DNA of 64,000 bases from Ehretia macrophylla (GCA_037974665.1 CM075771.1:15845425-15909424); one strand, 5' to 3'. Shown: positions 21,480 to 32,536, counted from the first letter of the stretch. Program-made: numbers and translations. The notes: generated by a model from the letters alone, not told the origin.

Positions 21480-22110
21480 TTTTGCTGGCAGTTTTCTAAT
21501 CTTGAGGTAGGAAGTGCATTTGGCTTAGTAAACCTTGATAAAAATGCGTGAAAATTTGTAGGACACTAGTTTTGTCAGTTCTGAACATTTTTTTGAAGAA
21601 ATAGGCTACGGCCAATTTTGACTCTAAGTCCTAAAAAATGGTCAAACATCATGAGTTGTCTAAATCTGGAAAAATTGAAAAAGGAAATAGGTTTCTGGCA
21701 GATTAGTGACTTTGTAGAACCAAGTGTTTTTGACCTAGTAAATGTTGATAGAAATACATGAAAATTGGGAGGTTGCTAGATTTTGCAGTTTTGGAACATT
21801 TTTGTCAGAAATAGACCAAAGCCAATTCTGACTCTAAGACTTCCAAAATGGCCAAATATCGAAAAATGTCTAAATTCGGAAAACTTGGACATATGAAGTA
21901 GGTTTCTGGCAGCTTTCTGACCTTGTAGAACGAAATATTTTTGGCCTAGGAAATAATGTCCAAAATGCATGAAATTGGTATTCCACTACATTGGTCAATT
22001 TTGAACATATTTGGAAGAAATATGCTAAGGCTACTTTTGAGTCTAAAGGCCCCAAAAGTAGCAAATATCGAAATATATCCGAATCTGGACAGTTTTGTGT
22101 AGTTTCACGG
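21480..22110 (+). repeat. Three tandem copies of ~208-bp LTR internal repeat
   Basis: Three diverged copies, each running from a GGCAGNTT..CTTG..GTAGAAC-like start, through a GAAATAGGC-like word and GACTCTAAG, to AAATCTGGA. Anchors GAAATAGGC near 21600, 21810 and 22017 are about 208 bp apart. Related LTRs in this window have two copies. Confidence 0.65.
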
Positions 22111-22839
22111 TTTTGGCCATAACTCCTAAGTACGAACTCCAAATGATGCGAGGTTTGTTCCTATATTTAAATCACTCATTATGCTTCAATTTGAAATTTT
22201 ATTCACTGAAATTGGATATTATTTTCTTGGCTAAATGAATGTGGGAAAATAGACTATTGCAGTAGGGTTTTGGCTTGGTAATATGCTTTGAATCATGTTG
22301 AAACTTTACTTGTGGTATTGAATGCTTGGAATTGTGGCAATTAGAAGTTGTTTGGGCTATTTTGGATGGTTGAAGATACTTAATTTGGTTGATGCATGAC
22401 TTGGGTTCGTTAATTGATGAATTGTTGCTTAATTGCATGTGTAAGTACGAATTGAGGCCCTATTGCTTATGAAAACTTGCTAAGTGATCATCCTATGGTT
22501 AAATGTGTTCAATTGTGTGGTTAGTAGGCTGCCCAATAAATGTTAAGTATGCTTGAAATGGTTTAAGTGTTACTTGTGGTGCTTAGCAAACAAAACCAAC
22601 CCCGAGCACGGCCTTGTAAGCCCTAATGGCCCCGTAGACTCCCAAGTTCTAAACTATTCATGTGTATCTTATAATTGATGTTGATAAATGTTAATGGACT
22701 GCCCGGAATTGCCCTTATAGCTCTAAACATGATTCCCAATGAGTGCATGTTGATAAGTGAACTATTCTTGCACTCGGTTTTGTGTAAGTGTCGTAGCATG
22801 CGTGTATGATCTCAACACTTAATATGTGAACTAAAATGA

Positions 22840-23205
22840 GTTATATGACTTTTTTTATATGATGTTACTTGGCTGTCCGTTAAATGTTCATATGTTTCTA
22901 AGTGTTTTACAAAGTGAATTTACATGTCAAAGCATGTCTCGTATGTTTACTTGTCGATATGTTATCATACGTGTATCCGGAGGCAACCTACTTTGTTGAC
23001 CTCCTAATGTGAATTGTTAAAAGATATTCTATGGCTTGCTTTGTACATGATTACTTGGCTGCCCATGAAAGTTTAATTGCTCTCAAATTGATATATGAAA
23101 TGATTATGTGTTCTTATAATGCCTTATATACCAATATGTGAAAATGTGATCATATACTTGCTCGGAGGCAACCTACTTTGTTGACCTCCTAATGTGAAAT
23201 GTTAA
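22840..23205 (+). repeat. Tandem duplication of ~185 bp inside solo LTR
   Basis: AGGCAACCTACTTTGTTGAC followed by CTCCTAATGTGAA occurs at 22981 and again near 23165, each preceded by a TTACTTGGCTG block (22865 and 23051). The other LTRs have the first anchor only once. Confidence 0.75.
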
Positions 23206-24510
23206 ATGGAATAAATGGGAATTGCATTACAAGGTTGCAACCTTTCATTGTGGCATGGTAGCATTTCACGAACGCCGGGCGGCATTGGGCTTGCCTGTGC
23301 TCCTGTGACTACCATGGTCCAATTCCCTCTCTCGCTTGGCATTCCACCCTCGGAGAGTTGGGTCGTAGGATTTCGGGGTACATCTGGAGTACACCCATTT
23401 GGAGTGATAAGTGAATGATTGAAGCCGGCTGCAACAAATGTTATCGAAATGAACTTGAAAGAAAAAGCACAAGCTATCCCTTGAACGGCAGGAACTAAGT
23501 GCTATACGGGGCAAAGTACTACACCTCAAAGTGGTGGGAGCTACCTCTTGAGCCCGTAGGAGCCACCTCTAGAGTTCTGTATGTATCAAAACATATCCTT
23601 TTTACTATGTGTTTAATTATTCTCGCTTGGTTCCTAGAGGACATTGGGGAGGAAAGACGGGTAAATGTGTTTATTTATATTTATATTATGTTATGAACTT
23701 GCTTATTTCATATGACACGTTTTAAAAAGGGGTTTTCATAAGATTAACCAGAAAAGAGTTTTTAAAACGTTATCTCTCATTCTCCCTCGATGAGTTCATA
23801 AGGACTCACCCTCTTTTTGTCACAGGTGAAGCAGATTTGGAATAGGTACTCGAGGAGAATGTGCTTGTTGATGATTCCTTGGAGTGACTACGTGCTTTTG
23901 TGCTTTGCCTAAAAGTAGTTGCTATTTGGATGTTGTGTTTGATTGAAACTGTTTATTTTGTCGATGCAAATGACCCCGTTGTAATTTGGGTCTAATTTTG
24001 GCTTGTACTAATTATAACCGGACGAACTCTTTATTGGTTGTTTGCTTTCATTATCTTGATTACTAGTTATCAAATGTGTTTAAACCGCTAGGTGAAGATG
24101 CATATAATGAAACTCTATCTAATATCACTTAGGTGCTTATGCGTAAGCTAAGGGATAATAAGTACTTGCAAGACAAGAACTGGCAAATAAAAAGGACATA
24201 GTTATCATGCTAGGCTTGTCAATCAAACGAGACTATCGAGATAAATTAGTAGGCATATCTATTGATAACAAAATAGGAAATTTTAGTTGGAATTGAATCA
24301 ATGAATAAAGGTTTTGAGGTGTCTTAGAAAATAGGTCAAACCAAAGGTCTTAAATACAGCAGTTATGCTGTTGGTTTTTCGAAAAAACTTTTGGAGCTCT
24401 AGGCCAACGTTAGGCATTAAATCATAACAAAAGGCTAAGAATGTGAAATAGTATAAATGACTTAGGTCATACCCTAGTCTAGCCTCCTTAGGTCGGGTTG
24501 GGGCGTGACA

Positions 24511-24691
24511 TCGTGAGCCTCGAAAATGCCGATCACCTGACTCGTGGGACATTAAACGGCCCTACTACACATCGACATCACGTCTTGCGAGGTTGTTGCA
24601 TTGTAAAAGTAGATGGGTTGTCTATAAGCCCATTGGCCCTTTTTAATGGGCCGTATCTCTGGGCTGGGCCTATGAACCGTCAGCACATAAG
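24511..24691 (+). repeat. Family A 5S spacer remnant right of solo LTR
   Basis: The spacer resumes at TCGTGAGCCTCGAAAATGCC and carries the family A-specific segment (CCTGACTCGTGGGACATT, GGGCTGGGCCTATGAACC). It contains GGTTGTCTATAAGCCCATTGG, the spacer variant that follows A7, A10 and A15, so it is the continuation of the A21 unit. It ends at CACATAAGGG, where the 5S fragment starts. Confidence 0.88.
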
Positions 24692-24713
24692 GGAAGTCCT
24701 TGTGTTGTACCCC
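24692..24713 (+). pseudogene. 5S rRNA 3' fragment at family A/B junction
   Basis: After the upstream element CACATAAGG the sequence jumps directly to the last 22 nt of a 5S gene (GAAGTCCTTGTGTTGTACCC). Upstream spacer is family A, downstream spacer is family B, so the switch between families is inside this deletion product. Confidence 0.85.
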
Positions 24714-25126
24714 TCTTTTCGTTCTATTTTTTTTCCCCGTTCAAGCTTGCCAATATGCTTTATCCTTCATATTTCTATTATCGAGTCCCACGGCATCTTG
24801 GGCAAGACAACTTCACTTCGCGTAGAGGCTGGGATCGCAAACCGAAGGCGTGGAGCCTGTGACTAGGTCTCCGTCGCCCTGGGACCCATAACTTTTGATC
24901 CGAAAGGAGTTATGTGGCGCACAACATACCATTGGAAAGCTCTCTGAGAGCTCTACGACGGGGGTAGCAAGCCGGCTCAACTGCGTCTATTTTTGGAGCC
25001 CATAATCGAACATTTTAATCAGCTTTGGGCCACTTTTCTTCTTTTTACGTTGTTTCTTCGTCCTAGATCGTTCGTCGTGAGCCGCGAAAAGGACGTCACA
25101 TAAGAGCTTTGCGCCCTTAACATGAT

Positions 25127-25245
25127 GGCTGCTATCATATCAGTACTAATGCACCGGATCCCATAAGAACTCTGAAGTTAAGTGTGCTTGGGCGAAAGTA
25201 GTACAAGGATGGGTGACCCCCTGGGAAGTCCTTGTGTTGCACCCC
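25127..25245 (+). rRNA. 5S rRNA gene copy B1, degenerate
   Basis: 119 nt, starts GGCTGCTATCATATCAG. GGGCGAAAG intermediate element, GGATGGGTGACCCC box C intact. Confidence 0.85.
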
Positions 25246-25583
25246 CTTTTTCGTTTTTGCTTTTTTTCCCCGTTCAAGCATGCCAAGTTACTTTATCCAT
25301 CATATTTCTATTATCGAGTCCCACAGCATCTTGGGCAAGACAACTTTAGTTCTCGTAGAGGCTGTGACCGCAAACTGAGGGCATGTGGCCTGTGACCAAG
25401 TCTCCGTCATTCTGGTGCCCATAACTTTTGATCTGTAAGGAGTTATGCGGCGCACAGCATACCGTTGGAAAGCTCTCAAAGAGCTCTACGACCGGGGCAA
25501 CAAGCCCACTCAGCTGCACCTATTTGGACCCTAAAATTGAACATTTTCATCAGTTTTGGGCTACTTTTCTTCTTTTTGCTCTG

Positions 25584-25712
25584 TTTCTTCATCTCGGATC
25601 GTTCGTCGTGAGCCGCGTAAAGGACAACACATATGGGATTTGTGCCCTCAACATGACGGGCGATATCATATCATCACTAATGTATCGGATCCCATCAGAA
25701 CTCTGAAGTTAA
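25584..25712 (+). repeat. Exact 129-bp block shared with 28772-28900 (copy 1)
   Basis: From TTTCTTCATCTCGG in the spacer to GAAGTTAA inside 5S copy B2, every base matches the block at 28772-28900. Neighbouring sequence on both sides differs. It includes the rare variants CATATGGGATTTGTGCC and GGGCGATATC. Confidence 0.9.
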
Positions 25713-25776
25713 ACGTGCTTGGGAGAGAGTAGCAGTAGGATGGGTGACCTCTTGGGAAGTCCTCGTGTTGCACCGC
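25658..25776 (+). rRNA. 5S rRNA gene copy B2, degenerate
   Basis: 119 nt, starts GGGCGATATCATATC. Its upstream region and first 55 nt are identical to copy B8 (see the 129-bp match). GGGAGAGAGTAGCAG weakens the promoter. Confidence 0.85.
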
Positions 25777-26188
25777 TCTTTTCGTTTTGGTTTTTTGCCC
25801 CATTCAGGGTTGCCAAGATGATTTATCCATCATATTTCTATTATCGAGTCCCACAGCTTCTTGGGCAAGACAACTTCACTTCGAGTAGAGGTTGGGACCG
25901 CCATCCGAGGGCGTGGGGCCTCTGACCAGGTCTCTATCACTCCGACGGCCATAACTTTTGATATGTATGGAGTTATGCAGAACACAGCATACCGTTGGAA
26001 AGGTTTTTGAGAGCTCTACGATGGAGGCAGCAAGCCTGCTTGGCTGCACCTATTTTCGGAGCCCAAAATTGAACATTTTTATCAGTTTCGTGTCTTTTTC
26101 TTCTTTTTGCGCTGTTTCTTCATCCCGATTCATTCGCCGTGGGCTGCGAAAAGGACGACACATAAGTACTTTGCGCCCTCAACATGAC

Positions 26189-26307
26189 ATGTGTGATCAT
26201 ACCGGCAATAATGCACCGAATCCCATCAGAACTCGGAAGTTAAGCGTGCTTGGGCAAGAATAGTACTAGGATAGGTGACCCCTTGGGAAGTCCATGTGTT
26301 GCACCCC
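26189..26307 (+). rRNA. 5S rRNA gene copy B3, degenerate
   Basis: 119 nt, starts ATGTGTGATCATACC. GGGCAAGAATAG and GATAGGTGACC substitutions. Confidence 0.85.
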
Positions 26308-26720
26308 ACTTTTTGTTTTGTTTTTTTTCCCCGTTCAGGCTTGCCAAGATGCTTTATCCATCACATTTCTATTATCAACTCCCATGGCTTCTTGGGGAAG
26401 ACAACTTCACTTCGCGTAGAGGTTGGGACTGCAAACGGAAGGCGTGGGGCCTAGGACCAGGTCTCCGTCGCTCCGGTGCCCATTTCTTTTGATCCGTAAG
26501 AAGTTATGCAGCGTACAACATACTGTTGGAAAGCTCTCTGAGAGCTCTACGTCGAGGGCATCAAGCTTGCTTGGCTGCGCCTATTTTCGGAGAGCAAAAT
26601 CGAACAATTTTATCAGTTTCGGTCCACTTTTCTTCTTTTTGTGCTATTTCTTCGTCCCGATTCGTATGTCGTGAGCGTCAAAAAGGACGACACATAAGTG
26701 CTTTGCGCTGTCAACATGAT

Positions 26721-26839
26721 GGGTGCGATCATACCTGCACTAATGCAATGGATCCCATCAAAACTTTGAAGTTAAGCTTGCTTGGGTAAGAGTTGTACTA
26801 GGATGTTTGACCCCTTAGGAAGTCCTCGTGTAGCACCCC
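26721..26839 (+). rRNA. 5S rRNA gene copy B4, degenerate
   Basis: 119 nt with an intact 5' end GGGTGCGATCATACC, but GGGTAAGAGTTG and GGATGTTTGACC damage the internal promoter. Confidence 0.85.
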
Positions 26840-27251
26840 TTGTTTGTTTTGTTTTTTTGCCCCGTTCAGGCTTGCCAAGATGCTTTATCCATCCCATTTC
26901 TATTATCGAGTCCCACGGCATCTTGGGCAAGACAACTTTGCTTCGTGTTGAGGCTGGGACCACAAACCGAGAGTGTGGGGTCGGTGATAAGGTCTTCGTC
27001 GTTCTGGTGCCCATAACTTTTGATCCGTATGGAGTTATGCAATGCACAGCATACCGTTGGAAAGCTCTCCGAAAGCTCTATGATGGGGGCAGTAAGCCTC
27101 CTCGGCTGTACCTATTTTTGGTGTCCAAAATCAAACAGTTTTATCAATTTTGGGCTACTTTTCATCTTTTTGCGCTGTTTCTTTGTCCTGATTCGTTCGT
27201 TGTGAGCCACGAAAAGGACGACACATAAAGGATTTGCGCCCTCAACATGAC

Positions 27252-27370
27252 GAGTGCGATCATACCAGCATTAATGCATCGGATTCCATTTGAACTTTGA
27301 AGTTAAGTGTGCTTGGGCGAGAGTAGTACTAGGATGGGTGACCCCCTGGGAAGTCCCAATTTTGTACCCC
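27252..27370 (+). rRNA. 5S rRNA gene copy B5, degenerate
   Basis: 119 nt. Internal promoter (GGGCGAGAGTAGTACTAGG, ATGGGTGACC) intact. 3' end AAGTCCCAATTTTGTACCCC strongly altered. Confidence 0.85.
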
Positions 27371-27782
27371 CCTTTTCGTTTTGTTTTTTTGCTCTGTTCA
27401 GGCTTGCCAAGATAGTTGATCCATTACATTTCTATTATCAAGTCCCACGGCATTTTAGGCACGACAACTTTATTTCGCGTAGATGCTAGGATTGCAAACC
27501 AGGGCGTAGGGCCTGTGACAAGGTTTCTGTCACTCCGGTGCCTTTAACTTTCGATCCGTAAGGAGTTATGCAGCGCACAGTATACCGTTGGAAAGCTCTC
27601 TAAGCGCTCTACGATGTGGATGGCAAGCCTGCTCAGCTGCGCCTATTTTTGGAGCCTAAAATCGAATATTTTCATCAGTTTCAGGCCACTTTTCTACTTT
27701 TCGCACTATTTTTTCGTTCCCCATCATTAGTCGTGAGCCGCGAAAAGGACGACACATAAGGGCTTTGCGCCCTCAACATGAC

Positions 27783-27901
27783 GGGTGCGATCGTACCAGT
27801 ACTAGTGCTCTGAATCCCATCAGAACTCCGAAGTTAAGCATGCTTGGGCAAGAGTAGTACTAGGATGGGTGACCCATTAGGAAGTCCTCTTGTTGCACCC
27901 C
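27783..27901 (+). rRNA. 5S rRNA gene copy B6, degenerate
   Basis: 119 nt, GGGTGCGATCGTACC. TAGTGCTCTGAATCCC in the 23-36 region. GGGCAAGAG. Confidence 0.85.
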
Positions 27902-28315
27902 CCTTTTCGTTCTTTTTTTTTTGCCCCAGTTAGCCTTGCCAAGATGCTTTATCCATCACATTTCTATTACCAAACCCCACGGCACCTTGGGCAAGGCAAC
28001 TTCACTTCACGTAGAGGCTGGGATAGCAAATCGAGGGCGTGGGGCCTTTGACCAGGTCTCCGTCGCTCTGGTGCCCATAACTTTTGATCCGTAGAGAGTT
28101 ATGCGGTGCACAGCATACCGTTGGAAAGCTCTCCAAGAGCTCTATGATGGGAGCACCCAGTTTGTTGGGCAGCGCCTTTTTTTGGAGACCAAAATGGAAC
28201 ATTTTCATTAGCTTCTTGCCACTTTTCTTCTTTTCGCATTGTTTCTTCGTCCCAGATCGTTCGTCGTGAACCACAAAAAGGACAACACATAAGGGCTTTG
28301 CGCCATCAACATGAC

Positions 28316-28434
28316 AGGTGCGATCATACCAGCACTAATGCATCGGATCCCATCAGAACTCTGAAGTTGAGCGTGCTTGGGCGACAGTAGTACTAGGACG
28401 GGTTACCCCCTGGGAAGTTCTCGTGTTGCACCCC
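28316..28434 (+). rRNA. 5S rRNA gene copy B7, degenerate
   Basis: 119 nt, starts AGGTGCGATCATACC. A box GTTGAGCG, GGCGACAG, and GGACGGGTTACCCC in box C. Confidence 0.85.
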
Positions 28435-28771
28435 TTTTTATTTTGTTTTTTTGCCCCGTTTTGGCTTGCCAAGATGCTTTATCCATCACATTTCTATTAT
28501 CGAGTCCCACGGCATCTTGGGCAGGACAACTTCTTTTCGCGTAGAGGTTGGGATCTCAAACAGAGGGTGTGGGGCCTGTGACCAGGCCTCCCTCGCTACG
28601 ATGTCTATAACTTTTGATCCGTAAGGAGTTATGCGACGCACAACATATTGTTGAAAAGCTCTCTGAGAGCTCTACGACAGGGGCAGCCAGCCTGCTATGC
28701 TGCCCCTATTTTTGGAGCCCAAAATTGAACATTTTCATCAGTTTTGGCCCACATTTCTTCTTTTTACGTTA

Positions 28772-28900
28772 TTTCTTCATCTCGGATCGTTCGTCGTGAG
28801 CCGCGTAAAGGACAACACATATGGGATTTGTGCCCTCAACATGACGGGCGATATCATATCATCACTAATGTATCGGATCCCATCAGAACTCTGAAGTTAA
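28772..28900 (+). repeat. Exact 129-bp block shared with 25584-25712 (copy 2)
   Basis: Second member of the pair, in unit B8, 3188 bp downstream. The intervening units do not carry the same variants, so local conversion or a short unequal exchange is more likely than simple descent. Confidence 0.9.
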
Positions 28901-28964
28901 GCGTGCATGGGCGAAAGTAGTACTAGTATGGGTGACCCCTTGGGATGTCCTCGTGTTGCACCGT
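28846..28964 (+). rRNA. 5S rRNA gene copy B8, degenerate
   Basis: 119 nt, starts GGGCGATATCATATC. Shares an exact 129-bp block with B2 across its upstream region and 5' half, then diverges (GCGTGCATGGGCGAAAG). Confidence 0.85.
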
Positions 28965-29348
28965 CCTTTTCATTTTGATTTTGTGCCCCGTTCAGGCTTT
29001 CCAAGATGCTTTAACTATCATATTTCTATTATCGAGTCCCACAGCATCTTGAGCATGACAATATCGATTCGCGTAGTGGCTGGGCCCATAAATCGAGGGT
29101 GTGGGGCCTGTGACCAGGTCTCCGTCGCTCCGGTGCCCATAACTTTTGATCCGTATGAATTTATGCGGTGCACAACATACTGTTGGAAAGCTTTCAGAGA
29201 GCTGTACAGTGGGGGCAACATGCCTGCTCGGCTGCACATTTTTTTGGAGCTCAAAATTGAACATTTTGCGTTGTTTCTTCGTCTCGATTCGTTCGTCGTG
29301 AACCACGAAAAGGATGGCACATAAGTGCTTTGCGCCCTCAACATGACA

Positions 29349-29467
29349 GGGTGCGATCATACTAGCACTAATGCACCGAATCCCATCAGAACTCTAAAGT
29401 TAAGCGTGCTTGGGCGACAGTAGTACTAGGACGGGTGACCCCCTGGGAAGTCCTCGTGTTGCACCCC
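29349..29467 (+). rRNA. 5S rRNA gene copy B9, degenerate
   Basis: 119 nt, GGGTGCGATCATACTAGC. One extra A directly upstream (GACAGGGTGC), so the start context is shifted by 1 nt. GGCGACAG variant. Confidence 0.85.
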
Positions 29468-29879
29468 CCTTTTCGTTTTTATTTTTTGGCCCCGTTCATG
29501 CTTTCCAAGATACTGTATCCATCACATTTCAATTATCGAGTCCCACGGCATCTTAGGCAAGACAACTTCATTTCGCATAGAGGCTGGGATCGTAAATCAA
29601 GGGCGTGGGGCCTGTGACCTGGTCTCCGTCGCTCCGGTGCACATAACATTTATTTGTAAGGAGTTAGGCGGTGCACAGCATACCGTTGGAAAGCTCTCTG
29701 AGATCTCTACGATGGGGGCAGCAAGCCAGCTCAGCTGTGCCTATTTTTGGAAACCAAATTCGAATATTTTCACTATTTCAGGCAACTTTTCTTCTTTTTG
29801 CGATGTTTCTTCATCCCGGAGCGTTCGTCGTGAGCAGCAAAAAGGACAACACATAAGGGCTTTGTGCCACCAACATGTC

Positions 29880-29998
29880 AGGTGCGATCATACCAGCACT
29901 AAAGTACCAGATCCCATCAGAACTCCGAAGTTAAGCTTGCTTGGGCAAGAGTAGTACTTGGATGGATGACCCCCTGGGAAGTCCTCGTGTTGCACCCC
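29880..29998 (+). rRNA. 5S rRNA gene copy B10, degenerate
   Basis: 119 nt, starts AGGTGCGATCATACC. AAAGTACCAGATCCC, and TACTTGGATGGATGACC in box C. Confidence 0.85.
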
Positions 29999-30408
29999 CT
30001 TTTCGTTTTGTTTATTTGGCCCATTCAGGCTTGCCAACATGCTTTATCCATCACATTTCTATTATCGAGTCACACGACATCTTGGGCAAGACAACTTCAC
30101 TTCGCGTAGAGGCTGGGCCCGTAAACCGAGGGCATGGGGCCTGTGCCCAGGTCTTTGTCGCTCCAGTGCCCATAAATTTTGATCCGTATGCAGTTATGCA
30201 GTGCACAACATACAGTTGGAAAGCTCTCTAAGAGTTCTACGACGGGGGCAGCAAGTCCACTCGACTACATCTATTTAGAGCCCAAAATTGAACATTTTTA
30301 TCAGTTTCAGGCCATTTTTCTTATTTTTATGGTGTTTCATCGTCCCGGATCGATCGTCGTGAGCAGCGAAAACAATGACACATAAGGGCTTTGCGCCCTC
30401 AACTTGAC

Positions 30409-30527
30409 AGGTGCGATCATAATAGCACTAATGCATCGTATCCCATCAGAACTCTGAAGTTAAGCGTGCTTGGGCCAAAGTAGTACTAGGACGGATGACC
30501 CCCTAGGAAGTCCTCGTGTTGCACCCC
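30409..30527 (+). rRNA. 5S rRNA gene copy B11, degenerate
   Basis: 119 nt, starts AGGTGCGATCATAATAG. GGGCCAAAG intermediate element, GGACGGATGACC box C. Confidence 0.85.
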
Positions 30528-30940
30528 CCTTTTCGTTTTGTTTTTTTGCCCCATTCAGGCTTGCCAAGATACTTTATCCGTCACATTTCTATTATCGAGT
30601 CCCACGGCATCTTGGGCAAGACAACTTCGCTTCGCATAGAGGCTAGGACAGCAAACTAAGGGCGTGGGGCCTGTGACCAGGTCTTCGTCGCTCCGGTGCC
30701 TATAACTTCTTATCTGTAAGGAGTTATGCGGTGCACAACATACCGTTGGAAAGCTCTTTGATAGCTCTACGAAGGGGGTAGCAAGCCTACTCGGCTGTTC
30801 CTATTTTTGGAGCCCAAAATTGAACATTTTCATCAATTTTGGGCCTCTTTTCTTCTTTTTGCACTGTTTCTTCGTTTCGGATTGTTCGTCGTGAGTCGTA
30901 AAAAGGACAACACAGAAGGGCTTTGCGCCCTCAACATGAC

Positions 30941-31059
30941 GGATGCGATCATACCAGCACTAATGCACCAGATCCCATCAGAACTACGAAGATAAACGTG
31001 CTTAGGCGAGAATAGTACTAGGATGGGTGACCCCCTAGGAAGTCCTCGTGTTGCACCCC
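30941..31059 (+). rRNA. 5S rRNA gene copy B12, degenerate (ACTACG/AAACG subtype)
   Basis: 119 nt. Carries GAACTACGAAGATAAACG, the linked subtype changes seen also in B13, B14, B16-B18, and the upstream element reads CACAGAAGG rather than CACATAAGG. Confidence 0.85.
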
Positions 31060-31472
31060 CCTTTTTGTTTTATTTTTTCGCCCCGTTCAGGCTTGCCAAT
31101 ATGCTTTATCCTTCACATTTCTATTATCGAGTCTCACGGCATCTTGGGCAAGACAACTTCTCTACGTGTTGAGGCTGGGCCCGTAAACCGCAGGCGTGGG
31201 GCCTGTGACCAGGTCTTTGTCGTTTTGGTGCCCATAACTTTTTATCCGTAAGGAGTTATGCAGCGCACAACATACCATTGGAAAGCTCTCCGAGAGCTCT
31301 ACAACGGTGGAAGCGAGCCTGCTCGGTTGAGCCAGTTTTTGGAGCCCAAAATCGAACATTTTTTTTATTTTCAGGCCACTTTTCTTCTTTTTGCACTGTT
31401 TCTTCATCCCGGATTGTTCGTCGTGAGCCGCGAAAAGGACTACATAGAAGGGCTTTGCGCCCTTAACGTGAC

Positions 31473-31591
31473 GGGTGCGATCATAGCAGTACTAATGCAC
31501 CGGATCCCATCAAAACTACGAAGTTAAACGTGCTTGGGCGATAGTAATACTAGGATGGGTGACCCCCTAGGAAGTCGTCGTGTTGCACCCC
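31473..31591 (+). rRNA. 5S rRNA gene copy B13, degenerate (AAACG subtype)
   Basis: 119 nt, GGGTGCGATCATAGCAG. AAAACTACGAAGTTAAACG. GGCGATAGTAATAC. Upstream ACATAGAAGG. Confidence 0.85.
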
Positions 31592-32003
31592 CCTTTTTGT
31601 TTTGTTTTTTTAACCCGTTCATGTTTGCCAGGATGCTTTATCCACCACATTTCTATTATCGAGTCCCACGGCATGTTGGGCAATACAACTTCAATTCGGG
31701 AATATGCTGGGACTGCAAACTGAGGGCGTGGAGCTTGTGACCAGGTCTTCGTGGTTCCGGAGCCTATGACTTTTAATCCGTAAGGAGTTATGCGGCGCAC
31801 AATATACTGTTGGAAAGCTCTCCGAAAGCTCTACGATGGGGGCAATAGGCCTGCTCGGCTGCGCCTATTTTTGGAGACCAAAATCGAACAATTTCATCAG
31901 TTTCGTGCTAGTTTTCTTCTTTTTGCACTGTTTCTTCTCCCAGATCGTTCATCGTGAGCCGCGAAAAGGATGACCCTGAAGGGTTTTGCGCCCTCAACAT
32001 GAC

Positions 32004-32122
32004 GGGTGTGATCATACCAGAACTAATGCACCACATCCCATCAGAACTACGAAGTTAAACGTGCTTAAGCGAGAGTAATACTAGGATAGGTGACCCCCCA
32101 GGAAGTCCTCGGGTTGCACTCC
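32004..32122 (+). rRNA. 5S rRNA gene copy B14, degenerate (AAACG subtype)
   Basis: 119 nt, GGGTGTGATCATACC. GAACTACGAAGTTAAACG. GATAGGTGACCCCCC. Upstream element CCTGAAGG. Confidence 0.85.
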
Positions 32123-32536
32123 CTTTTTTGGTCTGGTTTTTCATCCCGTTCAGGCTTACCAATATGCTTTATCCTTCATATTTCTAATATCGAGTCCCAC
32201 GGCATCTTGGGCAAGACAACTTCACTTCGCGTTGAGGCTGGGACAGCAAACTAAGCGCGTGGGGCCTGTGACTAGGTCATTGTCGCTCCAGTGCCCATAA
32301 CATTTTATTCGTAAAGAGTTATGCGGTGCACAGCATACCGTGGGAAAGCACTTTGATAGCTCTACGTTAGGGGTAGCGTGCTTGCTCAGCTGCGCTTGTT
32401 TTTGGAGCCCAAAATCTAATGTTTTCATCAGTTTTGGGCCACTTTTCTTCTTTTTGCGCTGTTTCTTCATCCTAGATCGTTCATCATGAACCATGAAAAT
32501 GACGACACATAAGGGCTTTTGCACCCTCAATATGAT

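Larger units (their letters stand above)
20105..24510 (+). mobile_element. Solo LTR of chromovirus family, 4406 bp
   Basis: Runs from TGTGAGGCCCGACC to GGGTTGGGGCGTGACA in + orientation and is bounded by a perfect 5-bp target duplication TCGTG (20100-20104 and 24511-24515) inside a family A 5S spacer. It contains no primer site, polypurine tract or pol, so it is a solo LTR left by LTR-LTR recombination. It matches the reverse complement of the LTRs at 51245 and 59646 in order but is about 830 bp longer. Landmarks show why: the block containing GGCTGCCC occurs four times (near 22521, 22692, 22869, 23059) against two elsewhere, an internal repeat of about 208 bp occurs three times (anchors near 21596, 21806, 22013) against two, and the ACGT-rich start is about 400 bp. 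Confidence 0.9.

Noticed and set aside
20105..24510. A complete non-autonomous retrotransposon rather than a solo LTR
   Set aside because: No internal LTR boundary, primer site or polypurine tract is present, and both ends equal the ends of one LTR of the two-LTR element.
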